Origin: Cucumis sativus
Taxonomy: Eukaryota; Streptophyta; Magnoliopsida; Cucurbitales; Cucurbitaceae
Direction of reading: 5' to 3'
DNA length: 64,000 nucleotides
Assembly (NCBI RefSeq): GCF_000004075.3
Contig: NC_026655.2
Location: forward strand, 7,626,001 to 7,690,000
Shown: one piece after another, positions 1-11,800 of the stretch
How the letters are laid out: the number at the start of each line of letters is the position of its first letter
How positions within the stretch are numbered: position 1 is the first letter of the stretch
The notes under the pieces: model-generated
Databases searched by the model: none
Told to the model about the DNA's origin: nothing
The model's input: only the letters and a program-made list of their open reading frames with translations
Made by a program: the position numbers and the translations under genes

Positions 1-1
1 G

Positions 2-2185
2 AATAGAGCATCTATTGGAGAATGGTTACATAGAAGATCTGACTACGGGATTGCCCTTATGAAATTCACCTATGTGGTTACCTGCCAAGTTTACGGACTA
101 CAGAAAGCAAAAAGAGACCCTCGTGCAGAGGAGATCTTAAATTTAATGAAGGATAATGAATCCCTTAGAGTTGCCTATGTTGATGAAGTTCATCGTGGGA
201 GGGACGAGGTTGAATTTTACTCTGTTCTTGTTAAGTATGATCAAGAGCAAGGGAAGGAGGTCGTGATCTATCGAATTAAGCTACCTGGTCCTTTAAAGAT
301 TGGAGAAGGGAAACCTGAAAATCAGAATCATGCAATTATCTTTACACGAGGCGATGCTCTTCAGACCATTGACATGAACCAAGATAATTATTTTGAGGAG
401 GCACTCAAGATGCGCAATTTATTGGAAGAATTCAACAAGTCTTATGGTATTAGAAAGCCAACCATCTTAGGTGTTCGTGAGAATGTCTTCACTGGCTCAG
501 TGTCCTCACTTGCTTGGTTCATGTCTGCACAAGAGACCAGCTTTGTGACCCTAGCACAGAGAGTCCTGGCAAACCCTTTAAAGGTTAGAATGCATTATGG
601 TCACCCTGATGTATTTGACAGATTTTGGTTTTTGACTCGTGGTGGAATCAGCAAAGCTTCCAAGGTGATCAATATTAGCGAGGATATATTTGCTGGCTTC
701 AATTGCACACTTAGGGGGGGCAATGTGACACACCATGAATATATACAGGTGGGGAAAGGAAGAGATGTTGGCTTTAATCAAATCTCTATGTTTGAGGCCA
801 AAGTGGCCAGTGGCAATGGTGAGCAGGTTTTAAGCAGGGATATATACCGGCTGGGTCATAGATTGGACTTCTTCCGTGTGCTTTCCGTTTTCTACACAAC
901 TGTAGGGTACTATTTCAACACAATGCTTGTAGTATTGTCGGTGTATTCGTTTTTATGGGGACGACTTTATCTTGCGCTTAGTGGGGTTGAGGATGCAGCA
1001 ATAGCATCAAGTACTGGAAACAATAGGGCCCTTGGGGCAATATTGAATCAGCAGTTTATAATCCAACTTGGTCTTTTCACTGCATTACCAATGATTGTGG
1101 AGAACAGCCTAGAGCACGGGTTCCTTCCGGCAGTTTGGAACTTCTTGACAATGCAGTTGCAGCTAGCTTCATTCTTTTACACTTTCTCTTTGGGAACTCG
1201 GACCCATTTCTTTGGACGCACTATCCTTCATGGTGGAGCTAAGTACCGAGCAACAGGACGAGGGTTTGTGGTGCAGCACAAGAGTTTTGCTGAAAATTAC
1301 AGACTATATGCTCGAAGTCACTTTGTGAAGGCAATTGAGCTTGGGGTTATTTTAATAGTGTATGCTTCACGGAGCCCTCTGGCTACAAATACTTTTACTT
1401 TTGTCATTTTGTCAATCTCTAGCTGGTTTCTCATTGTTTCGTGGATAATGGCCCCCTTCATATTTAATCCTTCTGGATTTGATTGGTTGAAAACAGTATA
1501 CGACTTTGATGATTTTATTAGTTGGTTATGGAATGCTGGTGGAGTGTTCACTAAAGCAGAACAAAGCTGGGAAGCATGGTGGCTTGAGGAGAACAGCCAT
1601 CTGAGATCAACAGGTCTATGGGGAAAACTTCTAGAGATCATTTTGGATCTTCGTTTCTTCTTCTTCCAGTATGCAATTGTATATCACCTTAATATTACCG
1701 GCAACAACACCAGTATAGCTGTATATTTTATTTCCTGGGTATCCATGATTGCACTTGTTGGGATTTATATTGTTGTGGCATATGCTCGTGACAAGTATGC
1801 TGCAAAGGAGCATATCTATTATCGACTGGTTCAATTAATAGTCATTGTGATTACGGTACTCGTGATTGTTATATTGATGGAGTTTACACCGTTTAACGTG
1901 GGCGATCTTGTTACCTGTCTCTTGGCATTCATTCCTACTGGCTGGGGCATAATATCAATAGCGCAGGTGCTTAGACCTTTTTTGCAAACCACTGTCGTAT
2001 GGGACACAGTCGTTTCGTTGGCCCGGTTGTATGATCTATTGTTTGGAATGATTGCCATGGCCCCTTTGGCACTGCTCTCCTGGTTGCCTGGTTTTCAGTC
2101 AATGCAAACAAGAATCTTATTCAATGAAGCCTTCAGCCGAGGCCTCCAGATATCTCGTATCATTGCTGGCAAAAAGACTGTATGA
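2..2185 (+). CDS. Callose synthase, C-terminal part (CALS11/CALS12 type), 5' end outside the window
   Basis: Plasma-membrane beta-1,3-glucan synthase (GT48 family) that makes callose from UDP-glucose. The reading frame is open from base 2, so 727 residues are present and the N-terminal part, more than half of a typical ~1,800-residue protein, lies to the left. The ATG at 59 is internal: upstream codons give a family-like ...GIALMKFTYVV. Conserved catalytic-region blocks are visible: KPENQNHAIIFTRGDA, TIDMNQDNYFEEALKMRN, TGSVSSLAWFMSAQETSF, MHYGHPDVFDRFW and GGISKASKVINISEDIFAGF. The second half has a run of hydrophobic segments, the usual multi-pass C-terminal membrane region, with GTRTHFFGRTILHGGAKYRA between them. 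It ends ...IIAGKKTV. The long uninterrupted exon and the wording fit the GSL1/GSL5 clade, which is intron-poor. Choosing GSL1 over GSL5 rests only on the nearby lectin kinase. Convergent with the next gene. Confidence 0.95.
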   Translation, partial: NRASIGEWLHRRSDYGIALMKFTYVVTCQVYGLQKAKRDPRAEEILNLMKDNESLRVAYVDEVHRGRDEVEFYSVLVKYDQEQGKEVVIYRIKLPGPLKIGEGKPENQNHAIIFTRGDALQTIDMNQDNYFEEALKMRNLLEEFNKSYGIRKPTILGVRENVFTGSVSSLAWFMSAQETSFVTLAQRVLANPLKVRMHYGHPDVFDRFWFLTRGGISKASKVINISEDIFAGFNCTLRGGNVTHHEYIQVGKGRDVGFNQISMFEAKVASGNGEQVLSRDIYRLGHRLDFFRVLSVFYTTVGYYFNTMLVVLSVYSFLWGRLYLALSGVEDAAIASSTGNNRALGAILNQQFIIQLGLFTALPMIVENSLEHGFLPAVWNFLTMQLQLASFFYTFSLGTRTHFFGRTILHGGAKYRATGRGFVVQHKSFAENYRLYARSHFVKAIELGVILIVYASRSPLATNTFTFVILSISSWFLIVSWIMAPFIFNPSGFDWLKTVYDFDDFISWLWNAGGVFTKAEQSWEAWWLEENSHLRSTGLWGKLLEIILDLRFFFFQYAIVYHLNITGNNTSIAVYFISWVSMIALVGIYIVVAYARDKYAAKEHIYYRLVQLIVIVITVLVIVILMEFTPFNVGDLVTCLLAFIPTGWGIISIAQVLRPFLQTTVVWDTVVSLARLYDLLFGMIAMAPLALLSWLPGFQSMQTRILFNEAFSRGLQISRIIAGKKTV

Positions 2186-3458
2186 GATGTGAATTCAGGT
2201 ACTCCCCGATTCAATCTTTTCTTCAAACTTCATTTTCAATCTCTTGTTGTTGAACTAACTGACCCACTTGGAACTGAGTGCAAAGTAGTCGTTGCACGTT
2301 TTTTCTTTTTTCTTTTTTGGCTTTTGGTTATAGATATCATTTTCATTTGCGTTATTTGATTCAGTTTAATTATAAGTCTGTTTCATATCATGTATTTTTA
2401 GCACTTCATCCTGAATTTTGCCAACTTATTAAACAGAACTCTACAACAATTGCTTCGTGTTTCTCAAGTCTTATTCATCCATTTTCAATATCTCAGATCT
2501 TCTAGCTTTTATCGTCGATGTATTTCTGGGAACCATGAGATTCACAGCTCAGCAATTTCACAAGAAAGGACTCGGGAGTTCCTTGGCATTCAAGATTTGT
2601 ACATGCTGTTCATATTTAATGTAGTAGTCCACGAATTATACCATTGTTGATCACCAAACCATACCGAGGGCATTCTGACTAAATTTTCAGTCCTCAACTT
2701 GGTTACTGTATTGTTTATTGAAAACTAATTATGATAGAACTTTCCTCTACCTATCCACGCTGACATCCTTCATTTTTTTTGTATTCTGCTGTATGACTTG
2801 AATTTTGACTATTATGTTGTTCAAGATTCGTGAATTGAGTAATTCAAATAAGTTTCTTGGTCCATATTTGAAGAATTTGTTTAAAAACTACAGATTATAC
2901 ATCCCCAAAATTTTCAGCGTTCAATGATAACCGTACTGCTACTGTTGGGACTGATTTCTCTAATCCAATATTCAGACGAACATCTTTCCTTAGGCTAATA
3001 AGCCAATTTAAGGTGCCATGGTACTTTTGCAAAAACCACTTATAGAATTATTGGTGGTAATTGCAACTACACCTTCAAATTTAAGATCTCAAAACTTACA
3101 ATAGAAATTAGGCCTTCAAATAACAAGAATTGAATCATCAAGTAAGTTTTTATTGTTCAATATGGGCTTTGAGTTTATAGTTCATTTACAATTGAGGAGT
3201 TCCCTGGTAAAAACAAAATTATTCATAGGTTTTCTGCCAAATGTTAATGATCAATAAATAAAAAGATTAGCACCATCCCACACCTTTTCTTTATATATTT
3301 TACCTGGAAGTTACATCAACAAATTTTCTCCAGTCCATCAAATACAATTTAGGCAAATTATCTCAGAGAAAAACCTATCGAAAACCTGCTATTTGTGTGT
3401 ATGATTCAAAACTCAAGGAATCTTCTTAATAATAAAAATACAAACTGACCATCCTATC
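2186..3458. other. Convergent intergenic region with 3'UTRs
   Basis: Lies between the stop codons of two convergent genes, so it must hold both 3'UTRs. It is T-rich on the + strand after 2185, as expected for a plant 3'UTR. The open frames at 2278-2505 and 2450-2650 show no family resemblance and are taken as chance. AATAAA-like sequence occurs at about 3254-3260. Nothing else recognisable. Confidence 0.6.
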
Positions 3459-6299
3459 TTACAATTCCTCATTGCTTATGGTTGGCACTTGATCATATGA
3501 AGGAACCTGTTTACGAAATACTCTTGGAAGTACGCATCTACCACCAAAACGCTGCTGCAAGAATATGAGAAGAGCTAATAGAATACCACTACAAGGGATG
3601 ATGATGTCCCAAGCTGTGGAATAGAAGTCTAGTTTGTGATTAGCATATATGTATGACAAATCAAGGTACCAGCTGGTATGATGAGCCCTGTAAAGGTCAT
3701 AAGCATGAGGTAGTAGACGTACAAATGTTGTTCCCATATAGAAGGAGAAGGATAGAGCCTTTTCCTTAGCATCAAATATCAAGTTGAATATGATCTGTGG
3801 AAGCAGAAAACCATCCAAGACTAAACCGGCAAACAATTTGAGAACTTCCCAGAAAGAGTTTTGCTGGTACCCAAGCTGCCGAGTAGGAACAAATTGATAC
3901 CCTTTGTGGATTGGTTGGAAAAATGGCCTGTATGAGCTATTGTAAGAACTTCTCCATTTGTAAACTAGCCAAGCGATAGAAATGCCAACTGCATACAATG
4001 GTAAAGTCAGATAAGTAACTTTTTTCTCAGAATCCCACAAGCCTTTCTCACTCGTATTGCCTTGTCTCGATGACCAAGTGAGCTGGAGAAGACGCAACTG
4101 CAAAAGGAAAGCCACCATTGTTACTACTCTAACGATTACTTCATTCACTTCAAGCCATCCTCCACTACCAAGAAATACATTTTGCTGATTACGCTTTGCT
4201 GCAAACAAAGCTTCAAAGTTGAGCAGAAGAGGAATCATGTGTCCCAAACACATAATCACCACCATCAAAGCTGAAACGAATGGAAGCACCTCCGGATGTT
4301 TGTTTACGTAAAAGAGTTGCAAGACTAGAAAAAGACAGGCAAGGGTGTTGGAAATCAGAACCATGATGATTTCAAGGTCCATTCTCCATAAGGAATCTTC
4401 AGCTTGCTTTCTATAAAGTGAAACTGAAGATAATTCCAGATTATCAAAATAAAAAGGATCTGACTTTGACCTTTTGCTTTCAATCGTTCCCTGAATATGA
4501 TCCATCCCACTTGCGTCTACAGATGGAAATTGAACTTTGACAACAATTTGACAGTCCAAGATACGAGTTTTCATCAACTCTCGTTGCCAGCATCCTGTCA
4601 TACACAAAGAACCAGTATTCTTATCATAAATTCCTTCAGCAGAAATCAACACTTTTTTTGATGAAAAGTTTTCCCCAGCTAACTTGAAATCAGAAGACCT
4701 GAAATTTATCCTGTAGCTAATGTTCAGGAGACCATTTCCATAGGCGTTCAGTGCCATTGGAGTTTCTCTGTCCCCGGACCAAGAAAAGTTAGCAAACCCT
4801 CGATAAGAACGCTGACCATAAAATAATGGTGATGCAAAACCCCTTGCAATCTGCCCTTTGCTGTTCTTTAAGGATATATCAAACCTCATGTCAGATGAAT
4901 TCTCACTAGGGTATGTCCTTCCCTTACCATGAACGTTCTTGCTTTGGGGGCAAGAACTTTGTGCTCCAACCTCAGTATATTCATATTTGATTTGAGAAGG
5001 ATCTAACAACATTTCATTATAACTACGAATCCAAATTTTCTTGAAGTAACCCGGCTCATTTGCAGACTTCGTGCTCCATAATTGACCCTCAACAGTACTT
5101 CGGTTTCTGATAGAGAAAACAGCAGGAAATATCATACTAAACCTTATCGAACAATCTCCAACGGAAGCATCGGTTAACGATTGTGTATAGTTCAGAATTC
5201 GGCAGGCAACAGCACAAAGCCGGTTTTCCTTCTGATCCCAAATTCCTTCAGCAATCAAAGTGTCATTAGGTACCAAAGAATATCTATTGACATGATAGCT
5301 TGAGTTCGCAAAGTGCAATAACATTCGCAATTTTCCCTCATGGGTGCACTCAATTCCTTCATAATACATTGAAACAGGTAAGTCTTTGACATTCTTACCT
5401 AAAGGATTGCAGTTCACATCATCACAGTCACTCTCATACGCCAAGTCAAAAGTATCAGTAAGCATACTAATTACAGAACATACACCTTGAGATAGATTTA
5501 AACCTCTACGATTCCCACTCAAGCAATCCTCAACTCCTTTATCTATAAAGGTATACTTGTAATCCGTACCCTGTGCTAGACTCAAGATTGAAACAGGCTC
5601 AAAAAATTGCGGACCATTATTGTCATTCAAACTTTCCAAAGTTCCAGTAATCAAACTATGTAAAATGGTAACGTTTGACGGATAATTCAGCTTAAGAACA
5701 ACATTCAAATTTTGTAAATCCCCCGAATTCATGAAACTCGTACCTGATCCAACCATACATACCTTCCCAGATGTTTCTGACCAAAACCCATCGAGCCCAA
5801 ATCCCACTCTCCGCCTCCAGGGCCGAGTCTTCGGTCCTCGATACCGAACCAATCGCAAACGACGGTGTTTGGAATTGTCAAAAGGATCAATATACGTCGT
5901 GGAGCCTCGAAGAGCCAAATTAGCTTGAAGTTTAATCACGCCAGGGGAGACGGTTTTACGGGCATTGAGGGTGTAAAGAAACACATATCGAGGAGAAACA
6001 GGGGCGGCCGAACCTGGGGTTTGACCGATGATCTTGTCGCCACCAGAGAAGTAACTGTTCCTGAACTGGAGCCTCTGCCTGGGAACGGCAAAGGAAGATG
6101 GGTCAACGTCTAAAGGTGATTTGGGAACGATTTGATTGCAATGCTGATCGTAAAGGGCTTCAGTGTCGGAGTTCCAATATTGGACCATGGAAGTGGTTGG
6201 AGGGATGTTAAGGAGGAAGAAGGTGAAGAAGAAGGGAAGGGAAATCCATAGGAATTGGGAAGTGAAGAAACGAGAGAACATGATGATGAGAAACTGCAA
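3459..6299 (-). CDS. DUF2921 multi-pass membrane protein, 946 aa, no RING domain
   Basis: Single-exon gene. The product begins with a hydrophobic signal-anchor-like stretch (about residues 7-36), then a long lumenal or extracellular region (about 40-640) with many N-x-S/T sites and scattered cysteines, repeating the DUF2921 pattern of paired GxxxxxxGxLCMxGC-like motifs (EGIWDQKENRLCAVAC near 355; EGIYDKNTGSLCMTGC near 555). The last ~300 residues contain about seven hydrophobic helices, the last being IIIPCSGILLALLIFLQQRFGGRC. In the related Arabidopsis proteins FLY1 and FLY2 (pectin methylesterification, Golgi or endomembrane E3 ligases) a RING-H2 follows the membrane domain. Here the protein stops about 25 residues later with no Cys/His cluster, so it resembles the RING-less members (AT4G21700/AT1G52780 type). 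Biochemical role unknown. A second in-frame ATG at 6281 would shorten it by six residues. Confidence 0.9.
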   Translation of the reverse strand: MQFLIIMFSRFFTSQFLWISLPFFFTFFLLNIPPTTSMVQYWNSDTEALYDQHCNQIVPKSPLDVDPSSFAVPRQRLQFRNSYFSGGDKIIGQTPGSAAPVSPRYVFLYTLNARKTVSPGVIKLQANLALRGSTTYIDPFDNSKHRRLRLVRYRGPKTRPWRRRVGFGLDGFWSETSGKVCMVGSGTSFMNSGDLQNLNVVLKLNYPSNVTILHSLITGTLESLNDNNGPQFFEPVSILSLAQGTDYKYTFIDKGVEDCLSGNRRGLNLSQGVCSVISMLTDTFDLAYESDCDDVNCNPLGKNVKDLPVSMYYEGIECTHEGKLRMLLHFANSSYHVNRYSLVPNDTLIAEGIWDQKENRLCAVACRILNYTQSLTDASVGDCSIRFSMIFPAVFSIRNRSTVEGQLWSTKSANEPGYFKKIWIRSYNEMLLDPSQIKYEYTEVGAQSSCPQSKNVHGKGRTYPSENSSDMRFDISLKNSKGQIARGFASPLFYGQRSYRGFANFSWSGDRETPMALNAYGNGLLNISYRINFRSSDFKLAGENFSSKKVLISAEGIYDKNTGSLCMTGCWQRELMKTRILDCQIVVKVQFPSVDASGMDHIQGTIESKRSKSDPFYFDNLELSSVSLYRKQAEDSLWRMDLEIIMVLISNTLACLFLVLQLFYVNKHPEVLPFVSALMVVIMCLGHMIPLLLNFEALFAAKRNQQNVFLGSGGWLEVNEVIVRVVTMVAFLLQLRLLQLTWSSRQGNTSEKGLWDSEKKVTYLTLPLYAVGISIAWLVYKWRSSYNSSYRPFFQPIHKGYQFVPTRQLGYQQNSFWEVLKLFAGLVLDGFLLPQIIFNLIFDAKEKALSFSFYMGTTFVRLLPHAYDLYRAHHTSWYLDLSYIYANHKLDFYSTAWDIIIPCSGILLALLIFLQQRFGGRCVLPRVFRKQVPSYDQVPTISNEEL

Positions 6300-8870
6300 T
6301 GGGGTTATGGCGGAAAGAGTTATTCCATTAATACCGATCGGTCAAACTCCATAAAAAGCTGCAGAATCGGATCGCTTGGCCGAGACCCTGCCGGCTGACA
6401 TTACCTAAGCACAGCCAGAACCTAAGTGCCAATTTTTTTTCGTTTTAATTTTTTCTAACATCATAACTATTTAATCACTCAAATTTGATCGCTAATAATT
6501 TAGACACATATTTTCTTTACATTTCTTTATTATGAAATTAAAAATTCATGTGGTTCAATATTAACATATTGTTAACTGCAATGGAGACATTAATTTTATT
6601 ACTTTCCAGAAATATAATATATCATGTAGATATGTAGATATATAGATTTATAGATCTATAGACGGTTTGGTGGGTGGTAATGGAATGAATTGTATTGTAA
6701 TGTAATACAAAACCTATATTTGAATTCGATGTTTGGGATCTTATTTATAATATAAAATTCATTTTGTTTCAATAGTTTTCAATTTAATCGTATTTTTTAT
6801 TATTTTCAAGTTTTACGATCTCATTTTCGATTTTTTTTTTCAATCTCATTTTCACTTTGTTTTTTATTACTTATGCTTTTTAACACTTGTCTTATTTCAG
6901 TAATCTGATTATATTCTAGTTCTTAAAGATGCTAATAGAATTAGAGAGTTTATACACAACGCACCACATGGTTAGTCATTCAGATCATCATATAATAAGT
7001 TTAAAAAAAGATAACACATCGATGTAATGTTTGTCACAGACACTCTGATGCTTAAGTTAATATTTTACGCAATGTGAGAGAAACTAGTTTTTAGGAAGGA
7101 GTTGAGCTTGGATGTCATGCTCTATTTAAAATAATGGTTTCCCTTTCTCTTCCACATTTGGAATTTACTTTTCCTATTTGAAAAAAAAAAAATGTACACT
7201 CAAGGTTGGATTTGAACCACTAAGAATGTTCCATATCATATAGGTCAATTTAGATCAACCACCTCAATGAGATTACTAGGCTCGACCAACTCAATAGAGG
7301 AGGGCTAGGGTGCTGTAAATGGCCAATTTCCCTCAGCTCGGGTTCATCACCCAAGGCAGGTTGGTTGGCCTCGACCTCACCAAATTGCTTATGTCTTTCC
7401 ATTGTTGGATACGTTCTTTGAAATTAGACATATTTTTTTCGTTTTACTTTTATCTTTATTTTTTTTACGGATTCATAATTGCACATAGTTGAATGTAGAA
7501 ATATGAGTGCATGTGAGTTTTGCTCTTCATATATTCTATTTGATTTGAAATGAACTAACGATGGACTCAGTCAAAATTATATTAAATTTGTCCACATCCC
7601 TAACAATTTTCTTTAACCAATAAACGAAAGTGGAAAGTTTGTTTTGTTGTTTGTCATTACTCATTATCGTTAATTTGCATATAAAGTATCAATATCACTA
7701 CTTAATGAAGAAATGCATTTTTCTTTTTTTGGTTCAAAAAATGAAAAGAAGAAAAAGAAAGGAATATTCTCTTTTCAATTTATGATAATTTACAAATATG
7801 TTCAATTCTATCCTTGATAGAGGTTGGTACAAGTTTTTCTTCTATTTATTTTTCTATAAAAGCTCAATTATGAAATTTCAAAGCTGAATTTTTCCTTTGA
7901 AAGAAGCCTAAGAAATCACATACAATGCAAATGATATTCTGAAGTAAAACATGTACATGTCAAGTAGTATTTGCGCCCTTAAGTAGATTTCTGAAGGAGT
8001 TTCTTTTTATAACCAAAATTTCTCTTATGAGGAATAAGCAAATAATGCTTGTTTTTTTCTTTTTATAAATGGGAAAATGGAAATAAATAAAATTTTGAGA
8101 GAGAAAATACATGGGTTTCATCCACAACAAAGGTTTTGTAGGTCATTGACCATGGGCAAACAGATGAAGTTTCAAAGTTCCCATTAAAAATGGAAGATAG
8201 AAATAAACCCTAAACCCTAAACCATGGGCAAAAGAGATTGAATTTCAATCATTTGTGGTAACATATAAATTGGTAGAAGTATTGATAAAAGTGCAAACAA
8301 TTGTCAACAATGAAATATTGTTATTATAATAAATGGACTAAACACAATTGTCAACAATCAAATATTGATAACATTGGAGGGACAAAAGCTGGAAATTAGT
8401 TGGAGGCTTGGAAACTCAGCTCAATAGTCAATTCTTGCCTTTCTTCTCAATGAAGGTCCCAATTGAGGGTTGAATACGAAACTTGCCCACTTGTCAACAA
8501 CAACATCAATAATAATAATAATGATGATCACATATATAAGACTAATACCGTCTGAAATAAGAGAATTGACATCTAATTCAAGTTGAGATATGCTTGTTTT
8601 GACTTCCAATGATAAAAGAAGTAATAAAAGGGATGATAATTTGGAACCAACCCATAAAACAATTATTATTAGATATAGTTTGGTCTGCTCTATATACATG
8701 AAAAATGAATGGAAAGTCCAATAGAAGAAAAAGAAAGAATGAGAAAATGAACTATGTGGAAATAGAATTAGAGCACTCATCCTGCACAACCATCCTAGCC
8801 CCAGTGTATATATATATATTTTAAATGGGGTTGTTGAAAAGGCATAAAAGTAACTCTTCTGAACAAAACT
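6300..8870. other. Intergenic region with repeat-like material and a telomere-like motif
   Basis: Contains the promoter side of the DUF2921 gene (from 6300 rightwards) and the 3' side of the DUF616 gene (from 8870 leftwards). Around 7195-7400 is a less AT-rich patch with a B-box-like GGTTCAAATCC on the - strand. At 8205-8223 there are 2.7 copies of the plant telomere repeat AAACCCT. The frame at 8421-8789 is low-complexity and has no support as a gene. Otherwise AT-rich and unrecognised. Confidence 0.5.
8205..8223. repeat. Short telomere-type repeat (AAACCCT)2.7
   Basis: Reads AAACCCTAAACCCTAAACC. It sits between two diverged copies of a sequence starting ACCATGGGCAAA (near 8151 and 8222), suggesting a local duplication. 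Too short for a true interstitial telomere; such telo-boxes also occur in plant promoters. Confidence 0.7.
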
Positions 8871-11800
8871 TTAACTCGAATCATTGTCCTTTGTACCTGC
8901 AGCGACTTTACGATGACGCCTAGACCTCCTCTCTCGATTACGCCTCGGGGAAGCCTTCCTTGGTAAACTTGATACTCTATCGGACGATGACTCATTGACG
9001 GGATTAAGTACAGAAAATGGTGGAGAAGGTGGAAGTGGTGGGGGATGGACAGCCATGGGAGCAGATTGAGCCTTCTGTTCAAGTACATCTCTATGATATT
9101 TCTGCAGGCCAAAGAGACGGATTCAAAATAGAAACTTAAAAATTGAGTAATGTCATGGATGTAGGTACACGCAGTTAAAACTTGAAGACAATGGTTTTGG
9201 CTTCCACAACTTTATCAACAGCTTGACATTCTCAAACTACTTGATACAATATTTCACAACGTTTTTAAATTCCCTTCAAACAGAAGAACAAAACTCACGT
9301 CTTTCCATACAAGAAGTTTTCCCATTCACTAAATGTTGAACGCTCTCCATAAATCAATCAGAAGATAGGAAGATATAGAACAAGACAAGAATTACAAAAA
9401 AAACAATTCTGATATTCTAATATTGAAGTAATGGCTACATTTTCAACAATTGTTTTGTTACTATTGTTTGGAATGGGATCGAAAGTTGAATGCGTACAGT
9501 TAAGTTTCTTGTAAAAGTAGGAATATACAGAGCACCTTGATATAGTGATCACTGTGAGAAATATGAATGGTTATTTGATAATAGTAATGCTATATACATA
9601 ATAATAGTAATATATCAGCGGGAGATCTCTACTACAAGAAAGCATAAATGCAATATAGAAAATCTACCTGAATCACGAAATTGCGTCTTTCACAGTCCAA
9701 GAACATATTGATTGTCCAATTTGTTTTGGCCATTATTTTGTCCCTCACAGTAGCAAAACTAATTTGATCTCGTGATGTAAAACGATCGACTTCATTGAAC
9801 CAAAGGCAACTGAACAAATTGCTAATGGGTACATGCTCTCTTAGTATCACGCATCCCTCTGGAACATCTGCAGAAAATCCAAAACAGACAACTCTTACTA
9901 CCCTGGCTTAACTTATTTCTTTCACGGAGAGTGTGGGAGTAACATACCACTTGTAATGGGAAGCTTGGCTTCGGAATATGGAGTCAAACCTTCCTTCACA
10001 TAAAAGTCAATCTGAAAGTCGATAGAAGCATTATCATACTTTCCGGCAGCTTTGTTTGCATCAGCTTCCATAAACACATCAAAGCGTTTGTAGTGTTTAG
10101 AAATTGCAAATGTAGCATTTTTTCTCCATAAGAACCTGAAATTAGGGACAATTTGGGGTTAAAAATTGAAAAGGGAGTGTGAGACTTTCAAACCATTCAA
10201 TAGTCACAGAGTAACTATGCATTTAGACATTCGAAGTTGTAGTTATTATTATTACTATATAAATGAAGATTTATAGCGTTTGCCAAACTACAGTTGCTTG
10301 TGAGACTCTGAGTTCCAGCGTTAACTTTTTACTTCCTAATAATTAGAAATAACCAAAGACTATAACAGGCCACCGACTGTAACATATTAAACTGAAGGAA
10401 CTTCAGAGTGGGGAAACTCAGGTCTTCCATTATCATTTCCTGTGGAAGGGACCATAGAGTGGCTCTAGGCCTTTCCATCAATACAACCCTTCAGTCTTCA
10501 GTTACTGCCACAAAGAGAGGCAAGAAGACAATTTAAACATAAGTAGTCAAAGATCAATGTAATCTAATGCTCATTCATGTAAATAAGCGCACAAAGATAT
10601 TGAGCAAGATTTAATCAGCCTAATATATGGCATAACCAATAACTATATTGACAGTGGGAAATTGTCAATAAAGTATCGTGGCAGAAATTTGGACCCATTC
10701 TAATGGCTCAACAGAAGGGATTGAGATGGTTGAAAACTAGGAGTACTGCCATCACAATGTTCAATGCAGTATTACGAGAACAGAACCCCTCAATAAACTT
10801 GCCAAGTTCACAAATAACCAGATGTACCTTTCAAGAAGTTGATATGGGTCCACAACAAGCTCAAGTTTGCCGTCAATCCATAGAGAATACCGAGCATTGG
10901 GAAACATTCTGTGGACCAGAAGTTTAGGAATCTGCAACAGTAAAAACACAGGACAAAAGATACGTTTAAGGCATAATTCATACATTTTAGCATCCAGTTT
11001 TAAGCACAAATTGATGATACAGAAAATGAAACTAAGAGCAATGGCCAGATAAAAATGTCTTTCTGCTCAAGAAGATGAAAAAGTGGGAAGGAAGGACCCC
11101 TGAGAACTACTATGAAGACGTGATTATCTGACTGAGCTTAGTTTCATACACATTGAAACGTATTAACTAAAAGTTAGGAGTTTACTTTTCCAGTACGCCG
11201 TGCATCTTTGTAAGGTAAGTTATGGACCACAATAATTCTCCATAAACCAATTTTCTTGCTGCTTTCCAGGATACCAGTTTCCTTTAATGATGCTTCTGTC
11301 TCTTCATCAATAAACATGAAGAAGCAAACAGTGTTCTTGGCATATTCACTAATGTTCGTTGGCTGATTTATGACATCAAAATTTCCTGAAGAATAAGTAG
11401 TTTGATGAGCAACAAATGATAGATGTTAACAGTTAAAAACAAAATTGCAAAATCGTACCAAATATTGCAGATGCAACAACTACACCACGACACTGTTCCA
11501 TATCATGAAGGTCATCATCATTGATATCAAAACCTGTGTTACGACCAGGTTTGATTCCTCCAACAAACCTAATAACAGCATAAACCAACACATAAATCCA
11601 AGATAAAATAAAAATGGAGGCGATACAATATTTATCATCAATACATCGAAATAACAGATAACAACAAGAGAGCGGGATAAATATGTAAAATGTTGTATTC
11701 CTAAAATATCATCTGGGCAACCCACACCATGTAGACACTAGGCAAGGGAAAATTGTTGAAGTAAAAATGAAAGAAGAAGGATAGAGACAGAAAATAACTA

